Shown here piece after piece: positions 16,647 to 25,875 of a stretch of 47,933 nt of DNA (within the stretch, counting starts at the first letter, position 1; every line of letters begins with the position of its first letter). This DNA comes from Desulfobacteraceae bacterium (lineage in GTDB: Bacteria; Desulfobacterota; Desulfobacteria; Desulfobacterales; Desulfosalsimonadaceae), in NCBI GenBank assembly GCA_021737045.1, contig JAIPES010000012.1, forward strand, positions 1 to 47,933, written 5' to 3'. Under the pieces are notes generated by a model. The model worked only from the letters and a program-made list of their open reading frames with translations. It did no database searches and was not told the DNA's origin. Made by a program: the position numbers and the translations under genes.

Positions 16647-18146
16647 ATGGCGCAGAATCAGGCAACCGATATTATTGCAAAGCGAAGGGAAAAAATCCAG
16701 GCCCTCAAGGATGCCGGCGTGGAGCTGTTTCCCAACGATTTTGCTGTTACGCATACAGTGGCCGATATATTAAAAAGCGTGGCTGACAAAGACGAGGACC
16801 TGACAGGCGGAAAGACCGTGGTGCGGGCAGCCGGACGCATGATGGCGGTCAACCGGTTTGGCAAATCCGCATTTATCCGCTTTCGGGACCGCACAGGTCA
16901 AATGCAGGCCTATATCCGTCAGGACCAGGTGGGCGAGCAGGCTTATGCTTTTTTCAAAAAGATGGATATCGGCGATTTTATCGGTCTGCAGGGAACCCTT
17001 TTTGCCACCAGGACCGGGGAGTGGACACTGCTGGCGGAGCAATTTGAATTGCTGGCCAAGTCTTATCGTCCTTTGCCGGAAAAATTCCATGGTTTAAAGG
17101 ATCCGGAAAAACGGTACCGTCAGCGGTACCTGGATCTGATTATGAACCCGGAGGTGCGCGAGGTGTTTGTCAAGCGCAGCCGCCTGATCCGGGAAATCCG
17201 GAATTTTTTGGTGCAAAGGGATTTTCTGGAAGTGGAAACGCCCATGATGCAGCCCATTGCCGGCGGGGCGGATGCCCGGCCGTTTAAGACCCATCACAAT
17301 GCCTTGGACATGGATCTTTACCTGCGCATCGCACCGGAGCTTTATCTGAAACGTCTCGTGGTGGGCGGATTTGAACGGGTGTTTGAGATCAACCGCAATT
17401 TCAGAAACGAGGGTGTTTCCACCCAGCATAATCCGGAATTTACCATGCTGGAATTCTACCAGGCCCATGCCACTTACGAAGATCTCATGGTTTTCACCGA
17501 GCAGATGTTTGAGTCCGCGGCCAGGGCTGTTACCGGAGCCACAAAAGTGCCTTGCCAGGGCCGGGAGATCGAGTTTGCCGGACCCTACAAGCGTCTGGAT
17601 CTTTTGGATGCCCTGACTTCCGTGGGGGGAGTGGACCCGGCGCTGCTGTCGGACAAGGCAGGGCTCATGGCTTTTGCCAAAGACAATGAAATCTCCCTGG
17701 ACCGGCGCCCGGGAGGCGATATCAGCATGGGCAAGCTGATCACAAAAGTTTTTGACCACCTGGTTGAACCCAATCTTATTCAGCCGACTTTTATTACCGG
17801 GTATCCGGTGGAGGTCTCGCCGTTGTCCCGGCGAAGCGCCCGCAATCCGGAGATAACCGAGCGCTTTGAGCTTTTTATTGCCGGCAGGGAGATCGCCAAT
17901 GGCTTTTCGGAATTAAATGATCCGGTGGATCAGAAAGCCCGTTTTGTCAGCCAGGTGGAAAGCCGGGAACTTGAGGACCACGAGGCCCGTGTGGATGATG
18001 ACTATATTCTGGCCCTTGAATACGGCATGCCGCCCACAGCCGGAGAAGGCGTAGGCATTGACCGTTTGGCCATGCTGCTCACCGATTCGGCCTCCATCCG
18101 GGATGTGATTCTTTTTCCGCATCTGAAGTTTGCAGATACCCGATAG
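16647..18146 (+). CDS. lysS: Lysyl-tRNA synthetase, class II
   Basis: A 499-residue class IIb synthetase that charges tRNA-Lys. An N-terminal OB-fold anticodon domain (VRAAGRMMAVNRFGKSAFI) is followed by the class II core: RYRQRYLDLIMNPEVR, motif 2 FEINRNFRNEGVSTQHNPEF and motif 3 GEGVGIDRLAMLLTDS. The length is normal. GGGAG precedes the ATG by 6 bases. It stands at the head of the plus-strand envelope genes, 53 bases before lolC/E, an order seen repeatedly in Desulfobacterota. Confidence 0.97.
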   Translation: MAQNQATDIIAKRREKIQALKDAGVELFPNDFAVTHTVADILKSVADKDEDLTGGKTVVRAAGRMMAVNRFGKSAFIRFRDRTGQMQAYIRQDQVGEQAYAFFKKMDIGDFIGLQGTLFATRTGEWTLLAEQFELLAKSYRPLPEKFHGLKDPEKRYRQRYLDLIMNPEVREVFVKRSRLIREIRNFLVQRDFLEVETPMMQPIAGGADARPFKTHHNALDMDLYLRIAPELYLKRLVVGGFERVFEINRNFRNEGVSTQHNPEFTMLEFYQAHATYEDLMVFTEQMFESAARAVTGATKVPCQGREIEFAGPYKRLDLLDALTSVGGVDPALLSDKAGLMAFAKDNEISLDRRPGGDISMGKLITKVFDHLVEPNLIQPTFITGYPVEVSPLSRRSARNPEITERFELFIAGREIANGFSELNDPVDQKARFVSQVESRELEDHEARVDDDYILALEYGMPPTAGEGVGIDRLAMLLTDSASIRDVILFPHLKFADTR

Positions 18147-18199
18147 TCCAATGCGGATTTCAGGCAGCAGGCAGCCAAGCGCAGACTTTTGGAATGCAA

Positions 18200-19435
18200 A
18201 TGAAATTTGAGTATTTTATCGGAAGCCGGTATTTGAAATCCCGGCAAAAGACCGGATTTATATCCTTTATCACCGTGCTCTCCATTGCCGGGGTCACTGT
18301 GGGGGTTATGGCCCTGGTGATTGTCATTGCCGTTATGACCGGCGCGGAGTCCTATTTCAAGACCAAAATCCTGGGCGTGGAGCCCCATGTTGTTTTGCAT
18401 CATCACGAGGGTTCCATACCGGAATACGCTTCGGTGATTGACCGCCTGGAATCAAGCGGTCTGACGGCATCGGTTATGCCCTATGCCGAAACCCAGGTTA
18501 TGCTCCGCTCGGGTTCGGGTATGTCGGGTGCGGTTTTGCGGGGCCTGGATCCGGAAGCCAAAGGATCTCACATCATCGGCCTTTCCCGGAAGGAGTTAAA
18601 AGAAAAATTGTCCCCCGGCCGGAGCCGGGACAGCAATACAGAAACCCCTCCCCTGGTGCTTGGCAAAAATCTGGCCCGGCGTCTGGGTGTGCAAGCCGGA
18701 GATGTCATCTATCTGATATCGTCGCGGGGCATGATGACCCCGGCCGGACACATGCCGTCAATGAAACGGTTTGTGGTCAAGGGAATTTTTGAATCCGGGT
18801 TTTACGAATATGACGCATCACTGGCCTATACGCGCCTGGGGGCCACCCAGGGATTGCTGGGCATCGGCGATGCGGTTACCGGTATCGGCATCCGGGTCGA
18901 CGATATTTACCGTGCTGACCGGATCGCCGAAAAAATTCAGGAAAATCTGGGTTTTCCATATTGGACCATGGACTGGATGGAAATGAACCGCAATTTTTTT
19001 TCCGCCCTGAAACTGGAAAAAACCGTCATGTTTATCATCCTGACCCTGATTATTCTCGTGGCGGCCTTTAACATTGCCTCCACCCTGATCATGATGGTGA
19101 TGAGCAAAACCCGCGACATTGCCATTTTAAAGGCCATGGGCGCAACAGACCGCAGCATCCGGAAAATATTTGTCTTCAATGGTCTGGTCATCGGCGCAAT
19201 CGGCACGGCCCTGGGCACGGTCCTGGGGCTGACGGGCTGTTTTCTGCTCCAGCATTACCAGTTTGTTCAGCTTCCCGGGGATGTCTACTATTTCACCACC
19301 CTGCCCGTGGAGGTGCGCTGGACAGATGTGGCCGTCATTGTTTCCGCAGCCCTGGGCATCTGTTTGGGCGCCACTTTGTATCCGGCGGCAAAAGCTTCAC
19401 GGATAAACCCGGTGGAGGCACTGCGCCATGGCTGA
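18200..19435 (+). CDS. lolC: Lipoprotein-releasing ABC transporter permease LolC/LolE
   Basis: A 411-residue MacB/Lol-type permease that extracts outer-membrane lipoproteins from the inner membrane and hands them to the carrier LolA. It has one N-terminal helix after FEYFIGSRYLKSRQKTGFIS, a large periplasmic domain (about 45-270), then three C-terminal helices, with AFNIASTLIMMVMSKTRDIA and LKAMGATDRSIRKIF typical of the family. I prefer the ATG at 18200, because GGA lies 6 bases upstream; an ATG two codons earlier (18194) is also possible. It overlaps lolD by 8 bases. A single permease gene suggests a homodimeric transporter, as in the LolF-type systems of many non-enteric bacteria. Confidence 0.9.
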   Translation: MKFEYFIGSRYLKSRQKTGFISFITVLSIAGVTVGVMALVIVIAVMTGAESYFKTKILGVEPHVVLHHHEGSIPEYASVIDRLESSGLTASVMPYAETQVMLRSGSGMSGAVLRGLDPEAKGSHIIGLSRKELKEKLSPGRSRDSNTETPPLVLGKNLARRLGVQAGDVIYLISSRGMMTPAGHMPSMKRFVVKGIFESGFYEYDASLAYTRLGATQGLLGIGDAVTGIGIRVDDIYRADRIAEKIQENLGFPYWTMDWMEMNRNFFSALKLEKTVMFIILTLIILVAAFNIASTLIMMVMSKTRDIAILKAMGATDRSIRKIFVFNGLVIGAIGTALGTVLGLTGCFLLQHYQFVQLPGDVYYFTTLPVEVRWTDVAVIVSAALGICLGATLYPAAKASRINPVEALRHG

Positions 19436-20165
19436 CACAGATGTTTCAGAAACCGGTCCCGGCGGCAATAAAAAAACGGTGCCAACAGGCCCGCTGCTGG
19501 AAGTTACCGGGCTGTGCAAGCGGTTTACGGATAAGGACAGCAGTATCGAGGTGTTAAACGATCTGTCTCTGAGTCTTGACCCCGGCAGTACCATGGCTGT
19601 GGTGGGGGAATCCGGGGTGGGCAAGTCCACCCTGCTCCATGTGCTGGGCGCCCTGGAGCCGCCGGATCAGGGGCGGGTGTACTATCAGGGCGCAGATGTC
19701 TTTGAGTTAAGCAATTCAGCACTCGCGGCATTCCGCAACGCCCGGATCGGGTTTGTATTTCAGTTTCACTACCTGCTTTCCGGATTCACCAGTATTGAGA
19801 ATGTGATGATGCCGGGTCTGATCGCCGGCATGCAGAAGAAGGAAATTCGGGATAAAGCCGAGGCCATACTGGTGCGGGTGGGTCTGCAGGACCGGCTCGG
19901 ACATCGCGTCGGCGATTTGTCCGGCGGTGAACAACAGCGCGTGGCCCTGGCCCGGGCCCTGGTGTTAAACCCGGATATTCTGCTGGCCGACGAACCCACC
20001 GGCAACCTGGACCGGAAAAACAGTGCTCAGGTGCATGAATTTCTGGTGGAGTTAAACCGGGAAATGGGAATGGCCATGATTGTTGTCACGCACAGCGCCG
20101 CACTTGCAGAAATGATGCAGCGCAGAATGCAGATTGTCAGCGGCAGTCTCGAGTCAATCGAATAA
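19428..20165 (+). CDS. lolD: Lipoprotein-releasing ABC transporter ATPase LolD
   Basis: A 245-residue ABC ATPase that powers lipoprotein release with the permease encoded just before. Walker A GESGVGKST is at residues 60-68, the Q-loop is in VFQFHYLLSGFTSIENV (about 110-126), the signature LSGGEQQR at 164-171, Walker B ILLADEP at 184-190, and the H-loop His in VVTHS. The FTSIENVMMP stretch and the short MacB-like form are typical of LolD. An unusual N-terminal extension of about 20 Gly/Thr-rich residues precedes LLEVTGLCKRF. Confidence 0.93.
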   Translation: MADTDVSETGPGGNKKTVPTGPLLEVTGLCKRFTDKDSSIEVLNDLSLSLDPGSTMAVVGESGVGKSTLLHVLGALEPPDQGRVYYQGADVFELSNSALAAFRNARIGFVFQFHYLLSGFTSIENVMMPGLIAGMQKKEIRDKAEAILVRVGLQDRLGHRVGDLSGGEQQRVALARALVLNPDILLADEPTGNLDRKNSAQVHEFLVELNREMGMAMIVVTHSAALAEMMQRRMQIVSGSLESIE

Positions 20166-20191
20166 GCCGGAAAAAACGGGATAATAAAACC

Positions 20192-22447
20192 ATGCGAACA
20201 GGAATCTGGACAGCGGTTGTTGTGATTGGCCTTTTGACGGCCATGATCGTGCCGGCCGAAGCAGAGACAGTGGTGCAGCAGGTAAAAGTTGAGGGGAATC
20301 AGCGGATTGAAGATGATGCCATACTCAGGGCCATCAGCACCCAGGCGGGTGACGCCTATGATGAAAGCAGGCTCTCCGAGGATCTGGAGGCCATCTATCG
20401 CATGGGATATTTCGATGATGTGCGTGTGGCTGCAGAGCAGCAGGAAGAAGGCAATGTTGTTGTTTTTACGGTCAAGGAAAAACCCACCCTGCGAAACATC
20501 ACCCTGGCGGGAAACCGTTTTTTTGATGACGAGGAAATCCGTGAACAGATCGATATTTCCACCGGCGCCATTCTCAATATTTATCGGATCAAGCGCAATA
20601 TTAAGGCCATTGAGGCCTTTTATGAGGAAAAAAATTACCACAACGCGCAGGTGGATTATAACATCAAGGAGCTTGACCACAATCAGGCTGACCTGGAGTT
20701 TGTCATCGAAGAAGGCAAAAAGGTGCGGATCAAAGAGATCCGGATCGAGGGCAACCAGGACTACTCGGACAAGGAGCTGAAAAAAATCATGAAGACCTCG
20801 GAGAAGGGGTTTTTTTCATGGCTGACTTCCTCCGGGGATCTGGATATGCAAAAGCTTGAGCAGGATGCTGCACGCCTTGAGGCCCATTATCAAAACAACG
20901 GCTATGCCCGGGCCCGGGTTGGGGAACCAGTGGTAAAATACGAGGGCGACTGGATTTACGTGACCATGAAAATCCATGAGGGCCCCAGATTTGAAGTCGG
21001 GGATGTCAGTTTTGAAGGTGATTTGCTCAAACCGGCCGAGGAACTTGCCCAAAGCGTCTCCATTGATCAGGAACCGTATTACAACCGCCAGGTACTGCAA
21101 AACGACGTGGTCCGCCTCACTGATATCTATGCTGACGAGGGCTACGCCCGGGCTGATGTGCGGCCGGGCATGAATCCCCGTTCCGAAGAAAATCTCATGG
21201 ATATCGTTTTCCGGATGCAGAAAAATGAACCGGTATATTTTGAAAAAATTGTCATTGAGGGCAACACCAAAACCCGGGACAAGGTCATCCGCCGGGAGCT
21301 GGAAGTGCACGAACAGGAAAAATACAGCGCAAGCGATTTAAAACGCTCTGTGCGCAATCTTCATCGCCTGGATTATTTCGAGGATGTCAATGTTCAGACC
21401 CTTGAGGGTTCATCTGAAGACAGGATGCTGTTAAATATTGACGTAACGGAAAAAGCCACTGGCAGTTTCAGCTTCGGGGCGGGCTACAGCGCCATTGATA
21501 AGCTCTACGTTATGGGGTCGATTTCCGAGCGCAATTTCCTGGGCAAGGGTCAGAAAATTGAACTGCAGCTGCAGACCGGAAGCGAATCCCAGCATTTCCG
21601 GCTTCGGTTCACTGAGCCATGGCTTTTTGATATCCCCTTGTCCGCCACTGCAGAGGCGTATAACTGGGAGCGCGACTATGATGATTATGAGCTTGACAGC
21701 AAGGGCGGCCGGATTCGATTCGGTTATCCCCTTTATGACGATGTGCGGGGGTATCTGTCCTATGCATATGATGTCAGCGAAGTCGATGAAATCCTGGATG
21801 AATACCGCAACACCCTTGAAGAGGGCCGGTATACCCAGAGCAGTGTTACGACCAGTATTGTTTATGACTCCCGCGATCGGGTCATCAATCCCACCGAAGG
21901 GGCCAGACATTTGTTCAGTGTTGAATACGCGGGCCTGGGCGGAAACGTTGGATTTGTTAAATCCACTGCCGAGGCGGGCAAATATTTCCCCCTGTTTTGG
22001 GATACCGTGGGTTTTCTCCATGCCGAGGGCGGTTATGTAAAGGAAACCGGCGGCAAGCTGTTGCCGGATTATGAAAAATTTTATCTGGGCGGGATCAATT
22101 CCCTGCGCGGGTTTGATTGGCGGGATGTCAGCGCCTTTGACGAGGACGGAAACCGGATAGGCGGTGAAAAGTTCGTGCAGTTCAACGTGGAATTTATATT
22201 TCCCCTGCTCAAAGATGCGGGTTTAACAGGAGTGCTGTTTTATGATACAGGTAATGTATACGGCGAGGATGAATCCGTGGATCTGGGTGAATTGCGTGAA
22301 AGTGCGGGATTTGGCATCCGCTGGTATTCCCCGATGGGACCCATTCGTTTGGAGCGCGGTTATGTGCTTGACCGGCGGAAAAATGAGCAGGGAGAATATA
22401 TAGAGGACTCCGGGAGATGGGAGTTTTCCATGGGAGGGGCGTTCTAG
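20192..22447 (+). CDS. bamA: Outer membrane protein assembly factor BamA
   Basis: A 751-residue outer-membrane insertase. The signal peptide ends near VPAEAE; five POTRA domains run to about residue 415 (each with a VEGN- or IEGN-like start, e.g. VKVEGNQRI, IRIEGNQDY, IVIEGNTKT); a 16-strand barrel follows, with the conserved DSRD region (VYDSRDRVINPTEGARH), FYLGGINSLRGF (the RGF motif of loop 6), and a final strand ending in Phe. It inserts beta-barrel proteins into the outer membrane. Its place between the Lol genes and skp/lpxD is the classical envelope gene order. Confidence 0.96.
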   Translation: MRTGIWTAVVVIGLLTAMIVPAEAETVVQQVKVEGNQRIEDDAILRAISTQAGDAYDESRLSEDLEAIYRMGYFDDVRVAAEQQEEGNVVVFTVKEKPTLRNITLAGNRFFDDEEIREQIDISTGAILNIYRIKRNIKAIEAFYEEKNYHNAQVDYNIKELDHNQADLEFVIEEGKKVRIKEIRIEGNQDYSDKELKKIMKTSEKGFFSWLTSSGDLDMQKLEQDAARLEAHYQNNGYARARVGEPVVKYEGDWIYVTMKIHEGPRFEVGDVSFEGDLLKPAEELAQSVSIDQEPYYNRQVLQNDVVRLTDIYADEGYARADVRPGMNPRSEENLMDIVFRMQKNEPVYFEKIVIEGNTKTRDKVIRRELEVHEQEKYSASDLKRSVRNLHRLDYFEDVNVQTLEGSSEDRMLLNIDVTEKATGSFSFGAGYSAIDKLYVMGSISERNFLGKGQKIELQLQTGSESQHFRLRFTEPWLFDIPLSATAEAYNWERDYDDYELDSKGGRIRFGYPLYDDVRGYLSYAYDVSEVDEILDEYRNTLEEGRYTQSSVTTSIVYDSRDRVINPTEGARHLFSVEYAGLGGNVGFVKSTAEAGKYFPLFWDTVGFLHAEGGYVKETGGKLLPDYEKFYLGGINSLRGFDWRDVSAFDEDGNRIGGEKFVQFNVEFIFPLLKDAGLTGVLFYDTGNVYGEDESVDLGELRESAGFGIRWYSPMGPIRLERGYVLDRRKNEQGEYIEDSGRWEFSMGGAF

Positions 22448-22449
22448 AA

Positions 22450-22512
22450 AGTTCAAAGTTCAATGTTCAAAGTTCAAAGTTCAATGTTCAATGTTCAATG
22501 TTCAAAGTTAAC
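22450..22512. repeat. Heptanucleotide tandem repeat (A/T)GTTCAA x 8
   Basis: Eight consecutive 7-base units, each AGTTCAA or TGTTCAA (order A A T A A T T T), followed by a degenerate ninth. The array begins 3 bases after the bamA stop and ends 33 bases before skp. Because the unit is not a multiple of three, it is unlikely to be coding. Slippage could change the spacing between the two genes. Confidence 0.9.
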
Positions 22513-22545
22513 GTGTTGATGGATATAAGAATTAAAGGGGGATCA

Positions 22546-23070
22546 ATGAAGGCAATACAAATAGTTGCAATATCGATGCTGGCGTGTCTGTTTCTTGCCG
22601 CCGGACCGGCAGGCGCGGCAGATGTGGCCAAAATCGGCGTGATTGACTTTCAGAAAGTGATCAGCGAATCTGAAGCCGGTCAGAAGGTCCAGGAAGAGAT
22701 CCAGAAAAAGGGCCGTCAAATGGAATCCGAACTTCAGGAGATGGCAAAGGAAATCGAGGAACTCGACAAGCAGCTTTCCCGGGACGCGATGGTGATGAGC
22801 AAGGAAAAACGCCAGCAAAAACAGCGGGAAATGGAGATTAAAAAATATGATCTCCAGTCCAGGCAAAGAGAATATGAAAACGAGTTCCGGCAGCTGCAGT
22901 CCAAAAGGGTGGGGGCGCTTCGGGATGAGATTTTAAAGCTGGCCGAAGAGATCGGGAAAAAGCAAGGCTATCTGCTCATTATTGAAAAAAATGCAGCGGT
23001 TTATTACCCTAGCGCAATTGATATGACCGATGAGATTATCCGTAAATACAATGAGCGCAATCCTGCATAA
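22546..23070 (+). CDS. skp: OmpH/Skp family periplasmic chaperone
   Basis: A 174-residue exported, mainly coiled-coil protein of the Skp/OmpH family that holds unfolded outer-membrane proteins on their way to BamA. The signal peptide is MKAIQIVAISMLACLF with cleavage near AGAAD; the mature start KIGVIDFQKVISES is diagnostic, followed by the charged helical tentacle (about 55-130) and a C-terminal GYLLIIEKNAAVYY strand. The start at 22546 follows AAGGGGG. The frame is open upstream through the heptamer array to 22417 inside bamA, but that extension has no ribosome site and precedes the signal peptide. Confidence 0.92.
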   Translation: MKAIQIVAISMLACLFLAAGPAGAADVAKIGVIDFQKVISESEAGQKVQEEIQKKGRQMESELQEMAKEIEELDKQLSRDAMVMSKEKRQQKQREMEIKKYDLQSRQREYENEFRQLQSKRVGALRDEILKLAEEIGKKQGYLLIIEKNAAVYYPSAIDMTDEIIRKYNERNPA

Positions 23071-23127
23071 ACAGATCCGCGGCTGTCACGCGGCCGCAGG
23101 GTTGTCCCGTCAGCGGAGCGCCGGCAG

Positions 23128-24225
23128 ATGAGCGGCCTGACCCTTGCAGAGCTTGCGGACATCATTTCAGCCCGCCCCGGGGATATTCACGGCGATGCCG
23201 GCACCACGGTCACGTGCGCTGTGCCGTTTGAACAGGCAGGTCCCGGGGCTGTGACTTTTGCAGATAACGCCCGGCTGTGCAGCCGGGTCAAAGACAGCCG
23301 TGCGGGTGCGGTGATCGTGCCGCGCAGTTTTTCAGAGCCGGCTTCGGCAAACCTGATTTTATCGGACAATCCCAGGCTCGCTTTTGCCCGGATTATGCAG
23401 TATTTTTATCCGCAAACACCTTCCTTTTCAGGTATCAGCCAAAAGGCCGCCATCGGGTCCGATTTTGTTGCCGGCCGGGATACGGCTGTGGCGCCCCTTG
23501 CCTTTATCGGCAACAAGGTGACTCTCGGTGAGCGCGTGGTGATCCATCCGAACGTGTTTATCGGTGACGGGGTTTGTATCGGTGATGATACGCATATTCT
23601 GGCCAATGTGTCGATCCTGGAAAACTGCGTGATCGGCAGCCGGGTGATTGTAGGGTCGGCATCGGTGATCGGCGCGGATGGATTCGGCTATACCCCTGAT
23701 GAACAGGGGCGGCACGTGAAAATCCCGCAGACCGGAATTGTTCAGATCGATGATGATGTGGAACTCGGTGCGGCCAATACCATTGACCGGGCCACATTCG
23801 GCCGGACATGGATCCGGCAGGGGGTCAAGACGGACAATCATGTGCACATCGCCCATAACGTCACAATCGGGGAGCATACCATCATTGTGGCCCTGGTGGG
23901 AATCGCCGGAAGTACCAAGGTGGGCAGAAACGTCATTGTAGCAGGCCAGGCCGGTATCGGCGGCCATTTGACCATCGGCGACAAGGCGGTAATCGGTCCC
24001 CAGGCCGGTGTGGCCAGGGATGTGGCGCCCGGAAAAACCGTTTCCGGCACTCCGGAAATGCCCCACAGCCAGTGGCTGCGGGTCCAGCAGGTGCTGGGGC
24101 GGCTGCCGGAGATGAAAAAACAGGTCACAGCGTTGCAGCGTCGCCTGGAAAGCCTGGAAAAAGCAATGGCCGGCAATGGAACCGAAGATAACAATTCGTC
24201 AAACCCGGAGTTGTGGAAAATATGA
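23128..24225 (+). CDS. lpxD: UDP-3-O-acylglucosamine N-acyltransferase
   Basis: A 365-residue acyltransferase for the third step of lipid A synthesis: it transfers a 3-hydroxyacyl chain from ACP to the 2-amino group. An N-terminal uridine-binding domain is followed by a left-handed beta-helix of hexapeptide repeats, with DGFGYTPDEQGRHVKIPQ and the catalytic His in NHVHIAHNV. The C-terminal helix (WLRVQQVLGRLPEMKKQV) is typical. GGAG precedes the ATG. Its TGA overlaps the start of lpxA (ATGA). No fabZ lies between them, unlike many Gram-negative bacteria. Confidence 0.96.
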   Translation: MSGLTLAELADIISARPGDIHGDAGTTVTCAVPFEQAGPGAVTFADNARLCSRVKDSRAGAVIVPRSFSEPASANLILSDNPRLAFARIMQYFYPQTPSFSGISQKAAIGSDFVAGRDTAVAPLAFIGNKVTLGERVVIHPNVFIGDGVCIGDDTHILANVSILENCVIGSRVIVGSASVIGADGFGYTPDEQGRHVKIPQTGIVQIDDDVELGAANTIDRATFGRTWIRQGVKTDNHVHIAHNVTIGEHTIIVALVGIAGSTKVGRNVIVAGQAGIGGHLTIGDKAVIGPQAGVARDVAPGKTVSGTPEMPHSQWLRVQQVLGRLPEMKKQVTALQRRLESLEKAMAGNGTEDNNSSNPELWKI

Positions 24226-24992
24226 TTCATCCCACTGCAATTATTGATCCTGAAGCAGAAATCGACGAAGATGTGGAAATCGGCCCTTATTCGATTATTC
24301 GGGCCAATGTTTCCATTGCCTCAGGGACCTGGATTGGTTCTCATGTGACCATTGATTCGTATGTGGACATCGGGCCGGACTGCCAGGTTTACCAGTATGC
24401 TTCAATCGGGGCTGTTCCCCAGGCCATCCGGTTCAAAGGGGAGCAGACCTATCTGAAAATCGGACGCAACACCATTATAAGGGAATTTGTCACGTTAAAC
24501 CGGGGCACGGAATTCGGCGGCGGGGTCACGCGTATCGGGGAGGACAACTTCTTAATGGCCTACACCCACGTGGCCCATGACTGCATTACCGGCAGAGGCG
24601 TGATCATGGCCAATAACGCCACTCTGGCCGGCCACGTGATTGTGGGCGATCACGTTACCATTGGCGGTCTTGTGGCGGTTCACCAGTTTGTCCGCCTTGG
24701 CGAGTATTCCTATATCGGCGGCAAATCCGCCGTGGTCAAGGATATCCCGCCTTATTTGATTGCAGCAGGAGACCGGGCAAACCTTCACGGGTTAAACAAG
24801 GTCGGGCTCCAGCGTCATCAGTTCTCGGAGCACTGCATTGCGCAGCTCAAAAAAGCCTACCGCATTATTTTTCGTATCGGGCTGACTGTCAACGAGGCTG
24901 TGGAGCGCGTGCTGGCCGAGGTGGAAAATACGCCCGAAGTGCTGAATCTGGTTGATTTTATACGCAATACCCAACGGGGAATAACCCGGTAA
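24222..24992 (+). CDS. lpxA: UDP-N-acetylglucosamine acyltransferase
   Basis: A 256-residue hexapeptide-repeat enzyme that starts lipid A synthesis by acylating the 3-OH of UDP-GlcNAc. It begins IHPTAIIDPEAEI; the catalytic His lies in MAYTHVAHDCI, with the acyl-chain ruler segment and HQFVRLGEYSYIGG following; the C-terminal helical bundle is present. I take the ATG at 24222, which overlaps the lpxD stop by 4 bases; a GTG three codons earlier is possible. Whether it accepts UDP-GlcNAc or the 3-amino analogue cannot be read directly; see the adjacent oxidoreductase. Confidence 0.96.
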   Translation: MIHPTAIIDPEAEIDEDVEIGPYSIIRANVSIASGTWIGSHVTIDSYVDIGPDCQVYQYASIGAVPQAIRFKGEQTYLKIGRNTIIREFVTLNRGTEFGGGVTRIGEDNFLMAYTHVAHDCITGRGVIMANNATLAGHVIVGDHVTIGGLVAVHQFVRLGEYSYIGGKSAVVKDIPPYLIAAGDRANLHGLNKVGLQRHQFSEHCIAQLKKAYRIIFRIGLTVNEAVERVLAEVENTPEVLNLVDFIRNTQRGITR

Positions 24993-25015
24993 GGCAATCA
25001 ATCGGAAACAATTTT

Positions 25016-25873
25016 ATGACACTGGCGGAAAAACGGATCGGACTGATCGCTGGCAGCGGACCTTTTCCGATTCTGTTTGCAAAAAAGGCCGCCGCCCGGG
25101 GCTACGAAGTTTTTGCAGCCGCCTACCATCATGAAACCGATCCGGCCCTGGCCGGATATGTGGCAGCCATGGAAGTCCTGCACCTGGGCCAGGTGGGCCG
25201 TTTAACCCGGTTTTTCCGCAAACACGGGGTGCAGTCAGCGGTCATGGTGGGCGCCATCCAAAAACCGCGGGCCGTCTCTGAAATCCGTCCCGACATCAAG
25301 GCCCTTTCCCTGCTGGCGGCTGTGCGCAAAGATACCCATGATGACAGACTTTTGCGGGCCTTTGCCAGGTTCCTGGAAAAAGAGGGCATCATTGTCCGGC
25401 CATCGACTTTTTTGTTGCCAGAGCTGCTGGCCCGCCCCGGAAGCTGGACCCGAAAAAAGCCATCCAAAAAAGAGCGCAGCGACATCATTCTGGGCTGGCA
25501 AAAGGCCAAGGCCATTGGCGCTCTGGATATCGGTCAGTGCGTTGTTGTGGAAAATGGTTCAGTGCTGGCCGTGGAGGCCATAGACGGAACCGATGCCACT
25601 ATCCAAAGGGGCGGCGGGCTGGGACGGGGCAATGCCGTTGTGGTCAAGGTCTGCAAGCCGATCCAGGATTTTCGTTTTGACGTACCGGCAGTCGGCGCCC
25701 AAACAATCGGAATCATGCATGGATGCGGGGCCCGGGTGCTGATAGTGGAAGCCGGCCGGTCGGTTGTGTTTGACAGGGAGAAAATGGTAGAATTGGCGGA
25801 TCAATACGGGATATCCATCGAAGCCCTGGCGGATGGGCAGGAACAATCCCAAAAAAACAAGGCTGAACAATAA
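25016..25873 (+). CDS. lpxI: UDP-2,3-diacylglucosamine pyrophosphatase LpxI
   Basis: A 285-residue protein of the LpxI (DUF1009) family, which hydrolyses UDP-2,3-diacylglucosamine to lipid X in bacteria lacking LpxH. Characteristic parts are the N-terminal RIGLIAGSGPFPILFAKKA, KDTHDDRLLRAFARFLE, the C-terminal VVENGSVLAVEAIDGTDATI and RGGGLGRGNAVVVKV, and the end segment VPAVGAQTIGIM. No lpxH is seen in the window. It lies between lpxA and the oxidoreductase, 2 bases before the latter. Confidence 0.95.
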   Translation: MTLAEKRIGLIAGSGPFPILFAKKAAARGYEVFAAAYHHETDPALAGYVAAMEVLHLGQVGRLTRFFRKHGVQSAVMVGAIQKPRAVSEIRPDIKALSLLAAVRKDTHDDRLLRAFARFLEKEGIIVRPSTFLLPELLARPGSWTRKKPSKKERSDIILGWQKAKAIGALDIGQCVVVENGSVLAVEAIDGTDATIQRGGGLGRGNAVVVKVCKPIQDFRFDVPAVGAQTIGIMHGCGARVLIVEAGRSVVFDREKMVELADQYGISIEALADGQEQSQKNKAEQ

Positions 25874-25875
25874 AA

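Noticed and set aside
22450-22512. Heptamer array as a CRISPR
   Set aside because: The units are 7 bases and adjoin with no spacers, and no cas genes are present.
22417-22545. N-terminal extension of Skp through the heptamer array
   Set aside because: It overlaps bamA, translates a repeat, lacks a ribosome site, and would bury the signal peptide that begins at 22546.
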